64,000 bases of DNA. It comes from Xanthomonas fragariae (lineage in GTDB: Bacteria; Pseudomonadota; Gammaproteobacteria; Xanthomonadales; Xanthomonadaceae). Positions 9,318-20,396 of the stretch are shown here, piece by piece. The stretch's first letter is position 1, and every line of letters begins with the position of its first letter. Position numbers and translations under genes: made by a program. The notes beneath the pieces are model-generated. The model was given only the letters and a program-made list of their open reading frames with translations, was not told where the DNA came from and did no database searches. Where the stretch lies: positions 1,481,501 to 1,545,500 of the forward strand of contig NZ_LT853882.1 of the NCBI RefSeq assembly GCF_900183975.1, read 5' to 3'.

Positions 9318-10300
9318 AAAAAAACACCTGATTCGCCCCAAACCTTCAGCCGCCAGTCGCAGGATCAGCGTCGTGCTTTGTAGATGCTGTTGTCACCTGA
9401 AGCCAACGAGGTGGCGGGATGCGCATCAATGCCATGCAGTTCCAAGCTGGATTGTCGATGTCTGAGTTCTTCGCGTCCTATGGTACCGCGGCCAAAAGCT
9501 ACCGCGCTGTGTACAAATGGTGGTGGCCGCAGGGATTTCGCTGCCCCTGCTGTGCTGGACGGGCGTGGTGCTGCGATCTATTACCAACGCAGCGCTTGCC
9601 GTCATCAGACCAGTCTGATGACGGCACGATGTTCGAAGGCACAAAACTGCCGCCGCGCACCCGGATGCCGGCCTTACACTTGTTGACCTCGACCAAAACC
9701 AATATGGCCGCGCTGGAGTTAATGCGCCATCTGGGGGGCAACTACAAGAGTGCCTGGCGGATGAAGCACAAGATCATGCAGGTCATGGCCGAGCGCGAAG
9801 CCACGCGCAGACTGTCTGGTTTTGTGCAGATCGATGCCACATTCACCGCGCCTAGTTATGTGGTGATCGAGCCGGTGCGCAGCTTTGATAATGCCTCGCT
9901 CAAGGACTGGACTGCGCATCGCCTGGCTCGCGAATGCGAGGTCTATACAGACGGGCTGGCCTGCTTCCGCCGCCTGGAAGATGCCGGCCACGCGCACACC
10001 ACGCTGGACACCGGTGGCGGACGTGCGGCGACCGAAGCGGCCGGCGACCGCTGGGTCAACGTGGTGCTCGGCAACCTCAAACGCGCCATCGGTGGCGTGT
10101 ATCACGCCATCACGCAAGGCAAATACGCAAGGCGTTATCTGGCCGAAGCCGCCTACCGCTTCAACCGAAGATTCCAATTGCGCGAGCTACTGCCACGACT
10201 TACCAAGGCCATGATGCAATGCAAACCCTGTCCAGAGTCGGTTCTGCGTGCGGCGAGCAATTTCCACAACTGAGAGTCAGGGCGAATCAGGTTTTCTTTT
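9318..10300 (+). mobile_element. Degenerate IS1595-family (ISXO2-like) element
   Basis: The exact inverted repeat ACCTGATTCGCCC lies at 9326-9338 and, on the other strand, at 10280-10292. Both are flanked outward by A/T homopolymer runs, so outer limits and target duplication cannot be fixed precisely. The enclosed transposase frame is damaged. Confidence 0.75.
9419..10273 (+). pseudogene. IS1595-family transposase, internally deleted
   Basis: Although the frame is open, the protein is rearranged compared with ISXO2-like transposases. The N-terminal zinc-ribbon region is present (WPQGFRCPCCAGRAWC), but the later cysteines are disturbed. The DDE core begins at FVQIDATFTAP, but the usual 'DDAYLGGER...GRGSPNK' block and following strand are missing or replaced. 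The frame then resumes with CEVYTDGLACFRRLEDAGHA, NVVLGNLKRAIGGVYHAI and KYARRYLAEAAYRFNRRF. Loss of the region following the first catalytic Asp should inactivate it. Confidence 0.75.
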
Positions 10301-10540
10301 GATATGAAGCCGCAGCTCTCTTGTCGGCTCGGCCGACAAGATCACTTTCTGTTTGACGCAATAATCCGTGCAGTTGCGTACGAGGCGACGCCCTCATTGG
10401 CCCAGCGTCCAGATTTGACATCAAAGTAAAGAGGGCGGTTACTCGCCCAAGCGGCTCCAATGAGCGCCAAGATGCACTGTTCAAAATGTTGACAACGCAG
10501 AACGATGTGGTGATGAAGGCGGCTGCTGGCGCCCAAACAC

Positions 10541-10566
10541 AAAGACCGGCGCATGCGCCGGTCTTT
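10541..10566 (-). terminator. Palindromic terminator downstream of htpG
   Basis: A perfect inverted repeat, AAAGACCGGCGCA / TGCGCCGGTCTTT, lies 30 bases beyond the stop of the leftward htpG. The U-run is short, but the position and stem strength support termination. Confidence 0.65.
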
Positions 10567-10596
10567 GTCTGCATCACTGCCAAATCACCGGCACTC

Positions 10597-12501
10597 TCAG
10601 GCCGACAGTTCCAGCAACAACTTATTCAACCGCCTTACATACCCAGCCGGGTCCTTAAGACTATCGCCCGCCGCCAAAGCAGCCTGATCGAACAACACCC
10701 GGCTCAAATCGCCGAAGCGGTCCATGTCGGCTTCGGCATCGAGTTTTTCGATCAGCGGGTGGGCCGGGTTGAATTCGAACACCGGCTTGCTTTCCGGCAC
10801 GGCCTGGCCGCTGGCTTCCAGTAGCTGACGCATCTGCAGGCCCAGGTCGCCCTGGCCGATGGCGAGAATAGCCGGGGAGTCGGTCAGGCGGTGCGAGACG
10901 CGCACTTCGGCCACGTCGTCGCCGAGGGCGGCCTTGATGCGCGAGGCCAAGCCTTCCTTGGACTTGGCGACTTCTTCCTGTGCCTTCTTGTCTTCTTCCG
11001 AATCCAGCTTGCCCAGATCCAGATCGCCGCGTGCCACGTCCACGAACGACTTGCCGTCGAATTCGGTGAGGTAGCTCATCAACCATTCGTCGATGCGGTC
11101 GGTGAGCAGCAGCACTTCGATGCCCTTCTTGCGGAACACTTCCAGATGCGGGCTGTCCTTGATCTGCGCGTAGCTTTCGCCGGTGAGGTAGTACAGCTTG
11201 TCCTGACCTTCGGCCAGACGGCTGAGGTAATCGGCCAGGCCAACGCTCTGCGCGCCGGTGGTGTCGTGCGTGGAGGAGAACCGAAGCAGGCCGGCGATCT
11301 TTTCGCGGTTGGCATAATCTTCGGCCGGGCCTTCCTTCAACGCTTGGCCGAAGTTGCGCCAGAACGTCGCATAGTCGTCCGGCTTGTCCTTGGACAGCTT
11401 TTCCAGCATGTCCAACGAGCGCTTGGTCAGTGCGGACTTCATCGAATCCACCACCGGGCCGGATTGCAGTATTTCGCGCGAGACGTTGAGCGACAGGTCG
11501 GACGAATCCACCACGCCCTTGATGAAGCGCAGGTACAGCGGCAGGAACTGCTCGGCCTGGTCCATGATGAAAACGCGCTGCACATACAGCTTCAGGCCCT
11601 TGGCCGAGTCGCGGTGATACAGGTCGAATGGGGCGCGGCCGGGGACGAACAGCAGCGAAGTGTATTCCAGCTTGCCTTCGACCTTGTTGTGGCTCCATGC
11701 CAGCGGATTGCCCGCGTCGTGCGCCACATGCTTGTAGAACTCCTGATATTGCTCGTCTTTGATCTCGGACTTGGGTCGCGTCCACAGCGCGCTGGCGCGG
11801 TTGACTGCCTCCCACTCTGGATCGGCCGGCGTATCGGCCTGTTCGCCGTAATGCTCTTTGCGCATTTCGATCGGCAGGCCGATGTGGTCGGAGTATTTCT
11901 TGAGGATGCCGCGCAGCGTCCAGCCATCGGCGAAGCTGTCTTCGCCTTCCTTCAGATGCAGCACGATGCGGGTGCCGCGCTCGGGCTTGTCGACGCTGGC
12001 AACTTCGAATTCGCCTTCGCCACGCGAGGACCAATGCACGCCTTCCTCGGCGGGCAGGCCGGCACGACGCGAATACACGTCCACCTGGTCGGCCACGATG
12101 AAGGCGCTATAGAAGCCCACGCCGAACTGGCCGATCAGGTTGGCGTCCTTCTTTTGATCGCCGCTCAGGTGCTTGAGGAAGTCGGCAGTGCCGGACTTGG
12201 CGATGGTGCCCAGATGCGACACCGCATCTTCGCGGCTCATGCCGATGCCGTTATCGTCGATGGTGATGGTGCGCGTGTCCTTGTCGTAGTCCACGCGGAT
12301 GCGTAGATCGCTGCTGCCTTCCAGCAGCTCGGGCTTGACCAACGCTTCAAAACGTAGCTTGTCGGCGGCGTCGGCGGCATTGGAAACCAGCTCGCGCAAG
12401 AAGATTTCCTTGTTCGAGTACAACGAATGGATCATCAGCTGCAGAAGCTGCTTGACCTCGGTCTGGAAGCCAAGCGTTTGCTTGTCGGTGTCAACGGTCA
12501 T
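10597..12501 (-). CDS. htpG: Chaperone protein HtpG (Hsp90)
   Basis: ATP-dependent cytosolic chaperone of the Hsp90 family; 634 residues from the ATG at 12501. The GHKL ATPase motifs are all present: [15 protein letters not shown] near residue 35, [12 protein letters not shown] near 80, and [16 protein letters not shown] near 120. The middle-domain signature [13 protein letters not shown] supplies the catalytic-loop arginine, and the C-terminal dimerisation region is intact. An upstream open extension of 26 codons is rejected because [20 protein letters not shown] is the family N-terminus. The gene is monocistronic, with a terminator behind it and rsmD divergent in front. Confidence 0.97.
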   Translation of the reverse strand: MTVDTDKQTLGFQTEVKQLLQLMIHSLYSNKEIFLRELVSNAADAADKLRFEALVKPELLEGSSDLRIRVDYDKDTRTITIDDNGIGMSREDAVSHLGTIAKSGTADFLKHLSGDQKKDANLIGQFGVGFYSAFIVADQVDVYSRRAGLPAEEGVHWSSRGEGEFEVASVDKPERGTRIVLHLKEGEDSFADGWTLRGILKKYSDHIGLPIEMRKEHYGEQADTPADPEWEAVNRASALWTRPKSEIKDEQYQEFYKHVAHDAGNPLAWSHNKVEGKLEYTSLLFVPGRAPFDLYHRDSAKGLKLYVQRVFIMDQAEQFLPLYLRFIKGVVDSSDLSLNVSREILQSGPVVDSMKSALTKRSLDMLEKLSKDKPDDYATFWRNFGQALKEGPAEDYANREKIAGLLRFSSTHDTTGAQSVGLADYLSRLAEGQDKLYYLTGESYAQIKDSPHLEVFRKKGIEVLLLTDRIDEWLMSYLTEFDGKSFVDVARGDLDLGKLDSEEDKKAQEEVAKSKEGLASRIKAALGDDVAEVRVSHRLTDSPAILAIGQGDLGLQMRQLLEASGQAVPESKPVFEFNPAHPLIEKLDAEADMDRFGDLSRVLFDQAALAAGDSLKDPAGYVRRLNKLLLELSA

Positions 12502-12741
12502 GGTGGTGGTGCTCCGTGGTGGCCCAGGCCGCAACGCGGCCGATGGCCAGGGGGATGAGGCCGCATGCGGATTTTTCAAGGCGCGCGTGCGCGAATGTGC
12601 CGTCTCGTGGATGTGGGCTCGGGGAGGGCGGCTGCGGCAGTCGCGGCGGTATCATGGTCGACCATTCGTCTTGCTCCGAGCCATGTCGCCATCTGCTCTG
12701 CTGCTGTCCTGCATCCGTTCGCCTTTAAAAGGCACGATGCG

Positions 12742-13868
<1,127 letters not shown>

Positions 13869-13916
13869 TCTCATCAGCAGTTACATCACCACATCCTTTT
13901 CAAAGGGAGGAGTTTC

Positions 13917-14414
13917 ATGAAACACACCATGCGCGCTCTGGCGCTCGCTTCGATCGCCGCTCTGGCGGTTACTGCTTGTAAGAAGGAAGCGCCGGCTCCT
14001 ACCGCTGCCGCGGCTCCGGCTGCGCTGACCGCACCGGCCAAGGACGACAACGCCGGCTGGAAGAAGTACCTGCAGGAAGTGGTCGGCCAGAACCTGGGCA
14101 CAACCACCAACAGCCCGTTCCTGTACTACTTGCCGCCGGAGTCCGATGCCGAGTTCGCCGGCAGCTATGAGCGTCAGCTGGAAAGCGTCAAGACCGCGCT
14201 CGCCCGTGGCGTGCAGCCGGGCAACATGCTTGCCTTCGGCTCGTCGGCATCGACCAAGATGGCCGACCTGATCGATGCGGCGTTCAAGGACGTGGCACCG
14301 GACTCGATGAAGGGCGTGCGCGTGTTGTTTATCGGCAATGCCGCCGACAAAGCGCGTGTGCAGACCATCATCCAGCCCAAGGGCGCGGAATACATTTTCG
14401 TTGAAGCCAAGTAA
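13917..14414 (+). CDS. Small putative lipoprotein, function unknown
   Basis: A 165-residue protein with a clear lipoprotein signal (MRALALASIAALAVTAC, cleavage before Cys at about residue 21). An Ala/Pro-rich linker follows, then a globular part beginning DDNAGWKKYLQEVVGQN. A strong Shine-Dalgarno (GGGAGGAG) sits 6 bases before the ATG, suggesting high expression. The C-terminal half contains alternating strand/helix signatures (GVRVLFIGNAADKARVQTII). I do not recognise a characterised family. It is followed by about 230 bp without a gene that include a CCGGCC/GGCCGG hairpin. Confidence 0.8.
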   Translation: MKHTMRALALASIAALAVTACKKEAPAPTAAAAPAALTAPAKDDNAGWKKYLQEVVGQNLGTTTNSPFLYYLPPESDAEFAGSYERQLESVKTALARGVQPGNMLAFGSSASTKMADLIDAAFKDVAPDSMKGVRVLFIGNAADKARVQTIIQPKGAEYIFVEAK

Positions 14415-14645
14415 TGCCGTGCCAGGCAGGATGCGCGGGAGGGTGCATCCGGTCGCAGCGTGGAAACGCACCATGCTGCCGAGTTCGCACTCCACCGGAG
14501 CCGGCCGTCTCAGGCCGGTGTCCAACAATGCTCACGGTGTTGTCCGTTCGTTACTCTGTGCGATGTGCGCCCGTCTGCAACAGCATGTTGTGTTTCAGCG
14601 CCTGCAGTTGAATCGCGCTGCGCCACATCGCATGGTGTCGTCGAC

Positions 14646-14930
14646 ATGTCGCTGAAGATCAACGAGCTCTGCGTCAACTGCGATGTTTGTGAGCCAGCGT
14701 GCCCGAATCAGGCCATTTCGATGGGCGAAACCATCTACGTGATCGACCCGGCACGGTGTACCGAATGCGTGGGCCATTTCGACGAAGCGCAATGCGTGGT
14801 GGTATGCCCGGTCGAATGCATCGACCCGGATCCGGCCATCCCGGAAACCCATGATCAATTGCTCGCCAAGCTCATGCAGCTGCAGCGTGATCATCCCGAA
14901 TTGTACGAACAGGAGCCTCCCGCGGCATGA
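14646..14930 (+). CDS. YfhL-type 2[4Fe-4S] ferredoxin
   Basis: Small electron carrier, 94 residues. The first cluster motif is CVNCDVCEPACP. The second begins CTECVGHFDEAQCVVVCPVEC and has the long insert between its second and third cysteines that is typical of the YfhL/Alvin-type ferredoxins. The MSLKINELC start at 14646 matches the family; an upstream open extension is not conserved in character. The stop codon overlaps the start of the gamma-glutamyltransferase gene by 4 bp, so the two are likely co-transcribed. The redox partner is unknown. Confidence 0.92.
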   Translation: MSLKINELCVNCDVCEPACPNQAISMGETIYVIDPARCTECVGHFDEAQCVVVCPVECIDPDPAIPETHDQLLAKLMQLQRDHPELYEQEPPAA

Positions 14931-16705
14931 GCATTTTCTCCCGACGTCTTTCTTCGCGCGGCCTCGTGTTGCTGGCCTTCGTGCTGGCACCGCAAGCCTG
15001 GCCTGCCGATGGCGCCAAACCCGCGGCGGCTGCGACCTCGCCGTTGGCAGCGCATCCGCCCGGTGCGGCGATCGCCAGCGGTCACGCGCTGGCGACCGAT
15101 GCCGGCCTGCAGATCCTGCGTGAAGGCGGTAATGCGTTCGATGCGGCGATTGCGGTGTCGTCCACGTTGGCGGTAGTCGAGCCGATCAGCTCGGGTCTGG
15201 GCGGCGGTGGTTTTTTTCTGTTGCACGACGCCAAGACCGGCAAGGACGTGATGCTGGACGCGCGCGAATATGCGCCGGAGTCGGCGAGCGAGGCGCAGTT
15301 CCTCGACAGGAAAGGTGAGCTGGACCGCGACCGCCCGGTCAACGGCCCGTGGTCGGCCGGTATTCCGGGCCTGCCTGCCGCGCTGGTGGAGCTGGCGTCC
15401 AAGCACGGCCGGCTGCCGCTGAAGCAGTCGTTGGCGCCATCGATCCGCATCGCCACTGAGGGCTTCCCGGTGTACGCGCGAATGGCCAAGGGCTACGCAT
15501 CGCGTCGCGAGGTAATGGAGCGCTACCCAGGGACGCGCGAGGTGTACCTGCGCGGCGGAAAACCCATTGCCGAAGGCGACATCTTCAAGCAACCCGAGCT
15601 GGCGCACACCTTGCAGCTGCTCGGCGCCAACGGCTTCGACGGCTTCTACAAGGGGGAAACCGCCAAGAAGCTGCTGGCCGGCGTCAAACAGGCCGGGGGG
15701 CGGTGGAAAGCGTCCGAGTTGGCCGGGTATCGGGTCAAGGAGCGCACGCCGATCCAGTTCGATTACCGCGGCTGGAAGATCACTACCGCGCCGCCGCCTT
15801 CCTCCGGCGGCATCGCCCTGGCGGCGATGCTACAGATACTGGAAGGCTGGGACCTGGACAAACTCGACGATGTGCACGGCACCCATCTGGTGGTGGAAGC
15901 GATGCGCCGCGCCTACCGCGACCGCACCTTTTTTCTTGGCGACCCAGACTTCGTCGCCGTGCCGCAGCGCGTACTGACCAGCAAGGATTACGCGCAAGGT
16001 CTGCGTGCCACGATCAACCCCGAGAGGGCCACGCCCAGCGATATGCTGTCAGGCAACCCCAGCCCGCTGGAAGACGACGAGACCACGCATTTTTCCATCA
16101 TCGATGACGAAGGCAACCGCGTTGGCGCCACCCAGACCGTCAACCTGCTTTATGGCTCCGGGCTAATCCCCAAGGGCACCGGTGTGCTGCTCAACGACGA
16201 GATGGACGACTTCGCGCTCAAGCCGGGCACCCCGAACGCCTTTGGCGTGATGGGTTACGCCGCCAATGCGCCGAAGCCGGGCAAGCGCATGGTCAGCTCG
16301 ATGACACCGACCTTCATGGAATCGGTCGACAAAGTTGCGGTAATCGGCACCCCGGGTGGCAGCCGCATCATCACCATGGTGCTGCTCGGCATCCTGGGCT
16401 ACGACGCCGGCCTGGATGCGCAGCAGGTCAGCGCCCTGCCGCGGTATCACCACCAGTGGCTGCCGGACGTGATCGACGCCGAGAGCAACGCGTTCTCGCC
16501 ACAGACCGCCAAGGCCCTTGAAGCGATGGGCCACGCGCTCAGGCTGCCAGGCGACACCGCCGAGGGCGGCCGCGGTTCCAGCCACGTGTGGGGCAACCTG
16601 CAGACGGTGGAATGGGACAAGCGCATCAACGTGCTCAGCGGCGGTAGCGACCCGCGCAATCCGGTAGGCAAGGCCGAGGTGCAGCTGGACGCAGCGGCGC
16701 ACTGA
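14927..16705 (+). CDS. ggt: Gamma-glutamyltransferase (glutathione hydrolase)
   Basis: Periplasmic Ntn-hydrolase that cleaves the gamma-glutamyl bond of glutathione; it is made as a precursor that self-cleaves into two subunits. The 592-residue precursor has an N-terminal signal sequence (GLVLLAFVLAPQAWPADG). The nucleophilic Thr lies in DDETTHFSIIDDEGN at about residue 390. Other family motifs are GGGGFFLLHDAKTGK, SSGGIALAAMLQILEGWDL and the oxyanion/carboxylate site GTPGGSRIITMVL. It is translationally coupled to the upstream ferredoxin by an ATGA overlap. Complete. Confidence 0.95.
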   Translation: MSIFSRRLSSRGLVLLAFVLAPQAWPADGAKPAAAATSPLAAHPPGAAIASGHALATDAGLQILREGGNAFDAAIAVSSTLAVVEPISSGLGGGGFFLLHDAKTGKDVMLDAREYAPESASEAQFLDRKGELDRDRPVNGPWSAGIPGLPAALVELASKHGRLPLKQSLAPSIRIATEGFPVYARMAKGYASRREVMERYPGTREVYLRGGKPIAEGDIFKQPELAHTLQLLGANGFDGFYKGETAKKLLAGVKQAGGRWKASELAGYRVKERTPIQFDYRGWKITTAPPPSSGGIALAAMLQILEGWDLDKLDDVHGTHLVVEAMRRAYRDRTFFLGDPDFVAVPQRVLTSKDYAQGLRATINPERATPSDMLSGNPSPLEDDETTHFSIIDDEGNRVGATQTVNLLYGSGLIPKGTGVLLNDEMDDFALKPGTPNAFGVMGYAANAPKPGKRMVSSMTPTFMESVDKVAVIGTPGGSRIITMVLLGILGYDAGLDAQQVSALPRYHHQWLPDVIDAESNAFSPQTAKALEAMGHALRLPGDTAEGGRGSSHVWGNLQTVEWDKRINVLSGGSDPRNPVGKAEVQLDAAAH

Positions 16706-17010
16706 GCGCTGAGCCCGGTCGACTGAGAGCGCTTGGTTCCGTGCGATGGAGCCATACGCTCAGTGTGTTGTTGCCATGACGCCCGGGCAGGCAGCAAGCA
16801 GACGTGGCTTTTACGGCGATTGGCGTCTGCAGCACACATAGCGCATTGCTGGTTGAAGCGCATACCTCCCGATGTGTTGGAGCCGCGCGACAGCGGCGCG
16901 CCGCTGGTGTTTGTCGCGGCGTGGGCGCCGCCGCGGCAATGCGCATTGACGCAGTGGGCGATGCCTGGATTGCACTTGTCGCCGTCATCCAATGCAGTGA
17001 CCATCGCGGC
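16706..17010. other. Gene-free stretch between ggt and the GH9 gene
   Basis: About 305 bases between two rightward genes. I see no RNA gene, repeat or conserved peptide. It presumably contains the 3' end signals of ggt and the promoter of the glycoside hydrolase gene. Confidence 0.4.
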
Positions 17011-18768
17011 ATGACTATTTTCCAGGCTCTGCTCACCAGCATAGCGATCGCATCGCCTATTGCCGCCTGCGCGGCCGATACCACCGGCAACCAGGCCGCA
17101 TTGGCACCTGGCGCTGCCATCCACGTCAACCAGCTCGGCTACCTGCCGGGCTCGGCCAAGCTTGCGGTGGTCGGGTTGCCGCAAGGCGCGGCGACCGTTT
17201 CGGACCGCTTCACAGTCGAAGATAGGCAAGGCCGCCGTGTGCTCCAGGGCACCTTGCAACCTGCTGCGCTGTGGTCACCAGCGGGCCAACAGGCGCGAGT
17301 GGCGGATTTTTCCAGTGTGCGCGTTGCAGGCACGTATCGATTGAAGATCGAAGGGCTGCCGGCATCCGATCCGATCCGGATCGCGGCGGAGGCGTATCAG
17401 TCAGTCGTCGATGCATCGCTCAAGGCGTTCTATTTCAATCGCGCCAGCACCGCGTTACCGACGCAGTTTGCCGGGCGTTATGCGCGTGCGGCCGGGCATC
17501 CGGATACGCAGGTGCGCATCCATCCGTCGGCGGCATCGGACACGCGGTCGGCGGACAGCGTGATCAGCGCGCCCAAGGGCTGGTATGACGCCGGCGACTA
17601 CAACAAATACATCGTCAATTCCGGCATCAGCACCTACACCTTGCTGGCTGCCTACGAGCAGTATCCGGCGTTGTTCGGGGCGCAGGCACTGATCATTCCC
17701 AACGATGCGCCAGGCGTGCCCGGCATCTTGCAGGAGACTTGGTGGAATCTGGAATGGATGCTGGCCATGCAGGATCCTGCCGATGGCGGCGTGTATCACA
17801 AGCTCACCGACAAACAGTTCGATGGTCTGGTGATGCCCGACCAAGCCAAGCAGCAACGCTATGTGGTGATGAAGGCGACTGCCGCCACCCTGGATTTTGC
17901 TGCAGTGATGGCGGTGGCCAGTCGCGTGTATGCGCCGTTCGACAAGCAATATCCAGGTGTGTCGGCGCGCATGTTGAAAGCTTCACGCAGTGCCTGGGCA
18001 TGGGCGCAGCTGCATCCGGATGTGATCTATCGCCAGCCCGACGATGTGCGCACCGGCGGTTACGACGATGCGCATGTCGACGATGAATTCGCTTGGGCCG
18101 CGGCGGAGTTGTACCTAACCACGCGCGAGGATGGTTTTTACGATGCAATGACCGCGCAGAATGTGCCAGCGACGGTGCCGTCGTGGGGCAATGTCGGTGG
18201 GTTGGCCTGGATGTCGCTGGCCGGGCATCGCGACCAGCTCACCTCGCATGCCGATCGCACGCGCATCGAGCGTGAGGTCGCCGGGCTGGCGCAACGGTTG
18301 GCCGACAAATGGCGGGCCTCGCCATGGCGCTTGGCGATGACCGACAAGGACTTTGTCTGGGGCAGCAATGCGGCGGTACTCAACCGCGCGATGATGTTGA
18401 TGCAGGGCTACCGGCTCACGCAGCAGCGCCAGTACCTGGATGCTGCGCAGTCGCACTTGGACTACATTTTGGGTCGTAATCCGCTGGGGTTGTCGTTCGT
18501 CACCGGAATGGGGCGGCGCACGCCGAAGCATATCCATCATCGCCCCTCCGAGGCCGACGGTATCGATGCACCGGTGCCCGGTTGGTTGGCCGGTGGCCCG
18601 CAACCAGGCCAGCAGGATGCCAAGGACTGCAACGTGGCGTATCCCTCAAAACTGCCGGCGCTGTCGTATCTGGACAACACCTGCAGCTACGCTACCAACG
18701 AAGTGGCGATCAACTGGAACGCACCGCTGGTGTATGTGAGTGCGGCGATCGAGGCGTCGACGCGGTAA
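17011..18768 (+). CDS. Glycoside hydrolase family 9 endoglucanase/glucosidase
   Basis: Predicted secreted or periplasmic enzyme acting on beta-1,4-glucan or its oligomers; 585 residues. Domains in order: a signal peptide (FQALLTSIAIASPIAACAA), an Ig-like CelD_N domain (about 35-120, starting IHVNQLGYLPGSAKLAVV), and an (alpha/alpha)6 catalytic barrel. Catalytic-site signatures are GWYDAGDYNKYIVNSGI (the DAGD aspartates), HHRPSEAD (active-site His-Arg) and, near the C-terminus, YATNEVAINWNAPLVY, whose Glu is the predicted acid. No cellulose-binding module is present. The ATG at 17011 is preferred over a longer open frame from 16804 because it places the signal peptide first. Confidence 0.9.
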   Translation: MTIFQALLTSIAIASPIAACAADTTGNQAALAPGAAIHVNQLGYLPGSAKLAVVGLPQGAATVSDRFTVEDRQGRRVLQGTLQPAALWSPAGQQARVADFSSVRVAGTYRLKIEGLPASDPIRIAAEAYQSVVDASLKAFYFNRASTALPTQFAGRYARAAGHPDTQVRIHPSAASDTRSADSVISAPKGWYDAGDYNKYIVNSGISTYTLLAAYEQYPALFGAQALIIPNDAPGVPGILQETWWNLEWMLAMQDPADGGVYHKLTDKQFDGLVMPDQAKQQRYVVMKATAATLDFAAVMAVASRVYAPFDKQYPGVSARMLKASRSAWAWAQLHPDVIYRQPDDVRTGGYDDAHVDDEFAWAAAELYLTTREDGFYDAMTAQNVPATVPSWGNVGGLAWMSLAGHRDQLTSHADRTRIEREVAGLAQRLADKWRASPWRLAMTDKDFVWGSNAAVLNRAMMLMQGYRLTQQRQYLDAAQSHLDYILGRNPLGLSFVTGMGRRTPKHIHHRPSEADGIDAPVPGWLAGGPQPGQQDAKDCNVAYPSKLPALSYLDNTCSYATNEVAINWNAPLVYVSAAIEASTR

Positions 18769-18889
18769 GGGGCATGCGACGTCGAGGCTCCCTCTCTCCC
18801 ATCTGACGCCGTCCTCCGTCTAGGCATGTCGGTTTTCTCGTCCGGACACGCTGCGGTCGCTTCCCGTCCCCGTTGGAAGAGGGGGTTTA

Positions 18890-19755
18890 GAGCGGCTAAC
18901 AAAACCCAGGAAGAAGCCGTAAGCAGACGATGGAGCAAGCAAGCGAGAGCAACGCCAAGTGGAGATCGATGCGGCGTTCAAAGCGGATGCGCAGTTTGCC
19001 CATGCCTGCGAACCAGGCATGGGTGCGCTCGACGACCCAGCGATGGCGGCCCAACCGGTCGTTGCGCGCGATCCCCTTGCGTGCGATCCGCGCAATGATG
19101 CCGCGCTGCTTGAGGAAGGCGCGACAGCGGTCGATGTCGTAAGCCTTGTCGGCGTGCAATTTGTCTGGCCAACGTCGCAGGCGCCCTGGTTTGCCACCAA
19201 TTGGCGGCAAGGCGTCGATCAACTCCTCGAACACGACCGAGTCGTGCCGATTGGCGCCGGTGACGCACACCGCCAAGGGGATGCCGTTGCGATCGACGAT
19301 CAGATGCCGTTTGCTGCCGAGTTTGCCGCGATCGGTCGGGTTCGGCCCGGTATATGGGCCCCCCGGGGGGAGGCTACGCTAGCGGCGTCCAGACCAGCTC
19401 GGCTCAGGTCCAGCGTCTGAGCGCAACGTCGCTCGGCCAGCAACACCTGATGCAGACGATGCCACACACCGGCGGCCTGCCAATCACGCAACCGGCGCCA
19501 GCAGGTCATGCCGCTGCCGTAGCCCAGCTCCATAGGCAGGTCTTCCCACGGCACGCCCGTGCGCAGGACATAGACGATGCCGTTGAGGGCTTGCTGATCA
19601 CTGATACGCGGCCGTCCACCTTTGGGCGAACGCTTCACTTGCGGAATCAGCGGCTCGATGCGCTTCCACAGCGCAATGGGGATCTCTTTGCGACGTGTCA
19701 TGTCCGCAATTTTGCCACCGGCGAGACAAGATTCAAGGGGTTTTGTTAGACGCTC
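18890..19755 (-). mobile_element. IS5-family (IS427-type) element, 866 bp, TTA duplication
   Basis: The terminal repeats GAGCGGCTAACAAAACCC (18890) and GAGCGTCTAACAAAACCC (from 19755 on the other strand) differ at one of 18 positions. A 3-bp direct repeat, TTA, flanks the element (18887-18889 and 19756-19758), as expected for the TNA targets of this group. The insertion lies between the GH9 gene and upp and disrupts neither. Confidence 0.92.
18896..19701 (-). CDS. IS5/IS427-type transposase in two overlapping frames
   Basis: The first frame (19300-19701) encodes the DUF4096-type N-terminal domain (IPIALWKRIEPLIPQVKRSP, GIVYVLRTGVPWEDLP). The second (18896 to about 19365) encodes the DDE core (GIPLAVCVTGANRHDSVVFE, LHADKAYDIDRCRAFLKQRG, WVVERTHAWFAGMGKLRIRF). 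The two join by a -1 shift in the run of six C and six G at 19359-19370, after the shared peptide ASPRG. In this group two-frame transposases are commonly made by programmed frameshifting, so this may be a working gene. A simple indel in the homopolymer run is the alternative. Confidence 0.82.
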
Positions 19756-19763
19756 TTAGTCGT

Positions 19764-20396
19764 TCACTCCACCCGCGTACCAAAAATCCGGTCACCGGCA
19801 TCGCCTAGGCCGGGCAGGATGTAGCCCTTCTCGTTGAGATGGCCGTCGATCGCCGCGGTGTAGACCTCTACGTCCGGATGCACTGCCTCTAGCGCTTTCA
19901 GACCTTCAGGTGCGGCGACCAGAAAGATGCCCTTGATGCGCTGCGCGCCGGCGCGTTTGAGCATGTCGATGGTAGCGATCAGGGTGCCTCCGGTCGCCAG
20001 CATCGGATCCAGAATCAGCGCATCGCGCTCTTCGAGGCGTCCGGTGAGGCGTTCGAAGTACGGTACCGGCTGCAACGTTTCTTCGTCGCGTTGCAGGCCA
20101 ACAACGCTCACGCGCGCGGTGGGGATCAGCGCCAGTACGCCGGGCAACATGCCCAAGCCTGCGCGCAGGATCGGCACCAACGTGATCTTGGCGCCGGCGA
20201 TGCGCTGCACTTCCACCGGACCGGCCCAGCCCGGTTGCACGTGCGTTTCGGTATCCAGATTCGCGGTGGCCTCGTATGCCAGCAATGTGCCCAGTTCGGT
20301 GACCAGCTCGCGAAAGCCCTTGGTGCTCAAGGCCGCATCGCGCAGCAGGCCGATTTTATGCTGGACGAGAGGGTGGCGGACTTCGACGATTTTCAA
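19764..20396 (-). CDS. upp: Uracil phosphoribosyltransferase
   Basis: Pyrimidine salvage enzyme converting uracil and PRPP to UMP; cytosolic. With the TTG start at 20396 the protein is 210 residues and begins [20 protein letters not shown], the family N-terminus. The frame stays open 30 codons upstream, but that part is Arg-rich and unlike the family. Motifs: the uracil-binding region [15 protein letters not shown], the PRPP loop [20 protein letters not shown], and the C-terminal [16 protein letters not shown]. The IS element at 18890-19755 ends 9 bases beyond the stop. Confidence 0.95.
   Translation of the reverse strand: MKIVEVRHPLVQHKIGLLRDAALSTKGFRELVTELGTLLAYEATANLDTETHVQPGWAGPVEVQRIAGAKITLVPILRAGLGMLPGVLALIPTARVSVVGLQRDEETLQPVPYFERLTGRLEERDALILDPMLATGGTLIATIDMLKRAGAQRIKGIFLVAAPEGLKALEAVHPDVEVYTAAIDGHLNEKGYILPGLGDAGDRIFGTRVE

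Noticed and set aside
10287..10583. Possible small minus-strand gene between the IS1595 copy and htpG
   Set aside because: It runs through the htpG terminator palindrome and into the IS end, and has no ribosome site or family resemblance.
10891..12306. A 471-codon plus-strand open frame
   Set aside because: Antisense to htpG, which has all Hsp90 motifs; the plus frame shows no ribosome site or recognisable domain.
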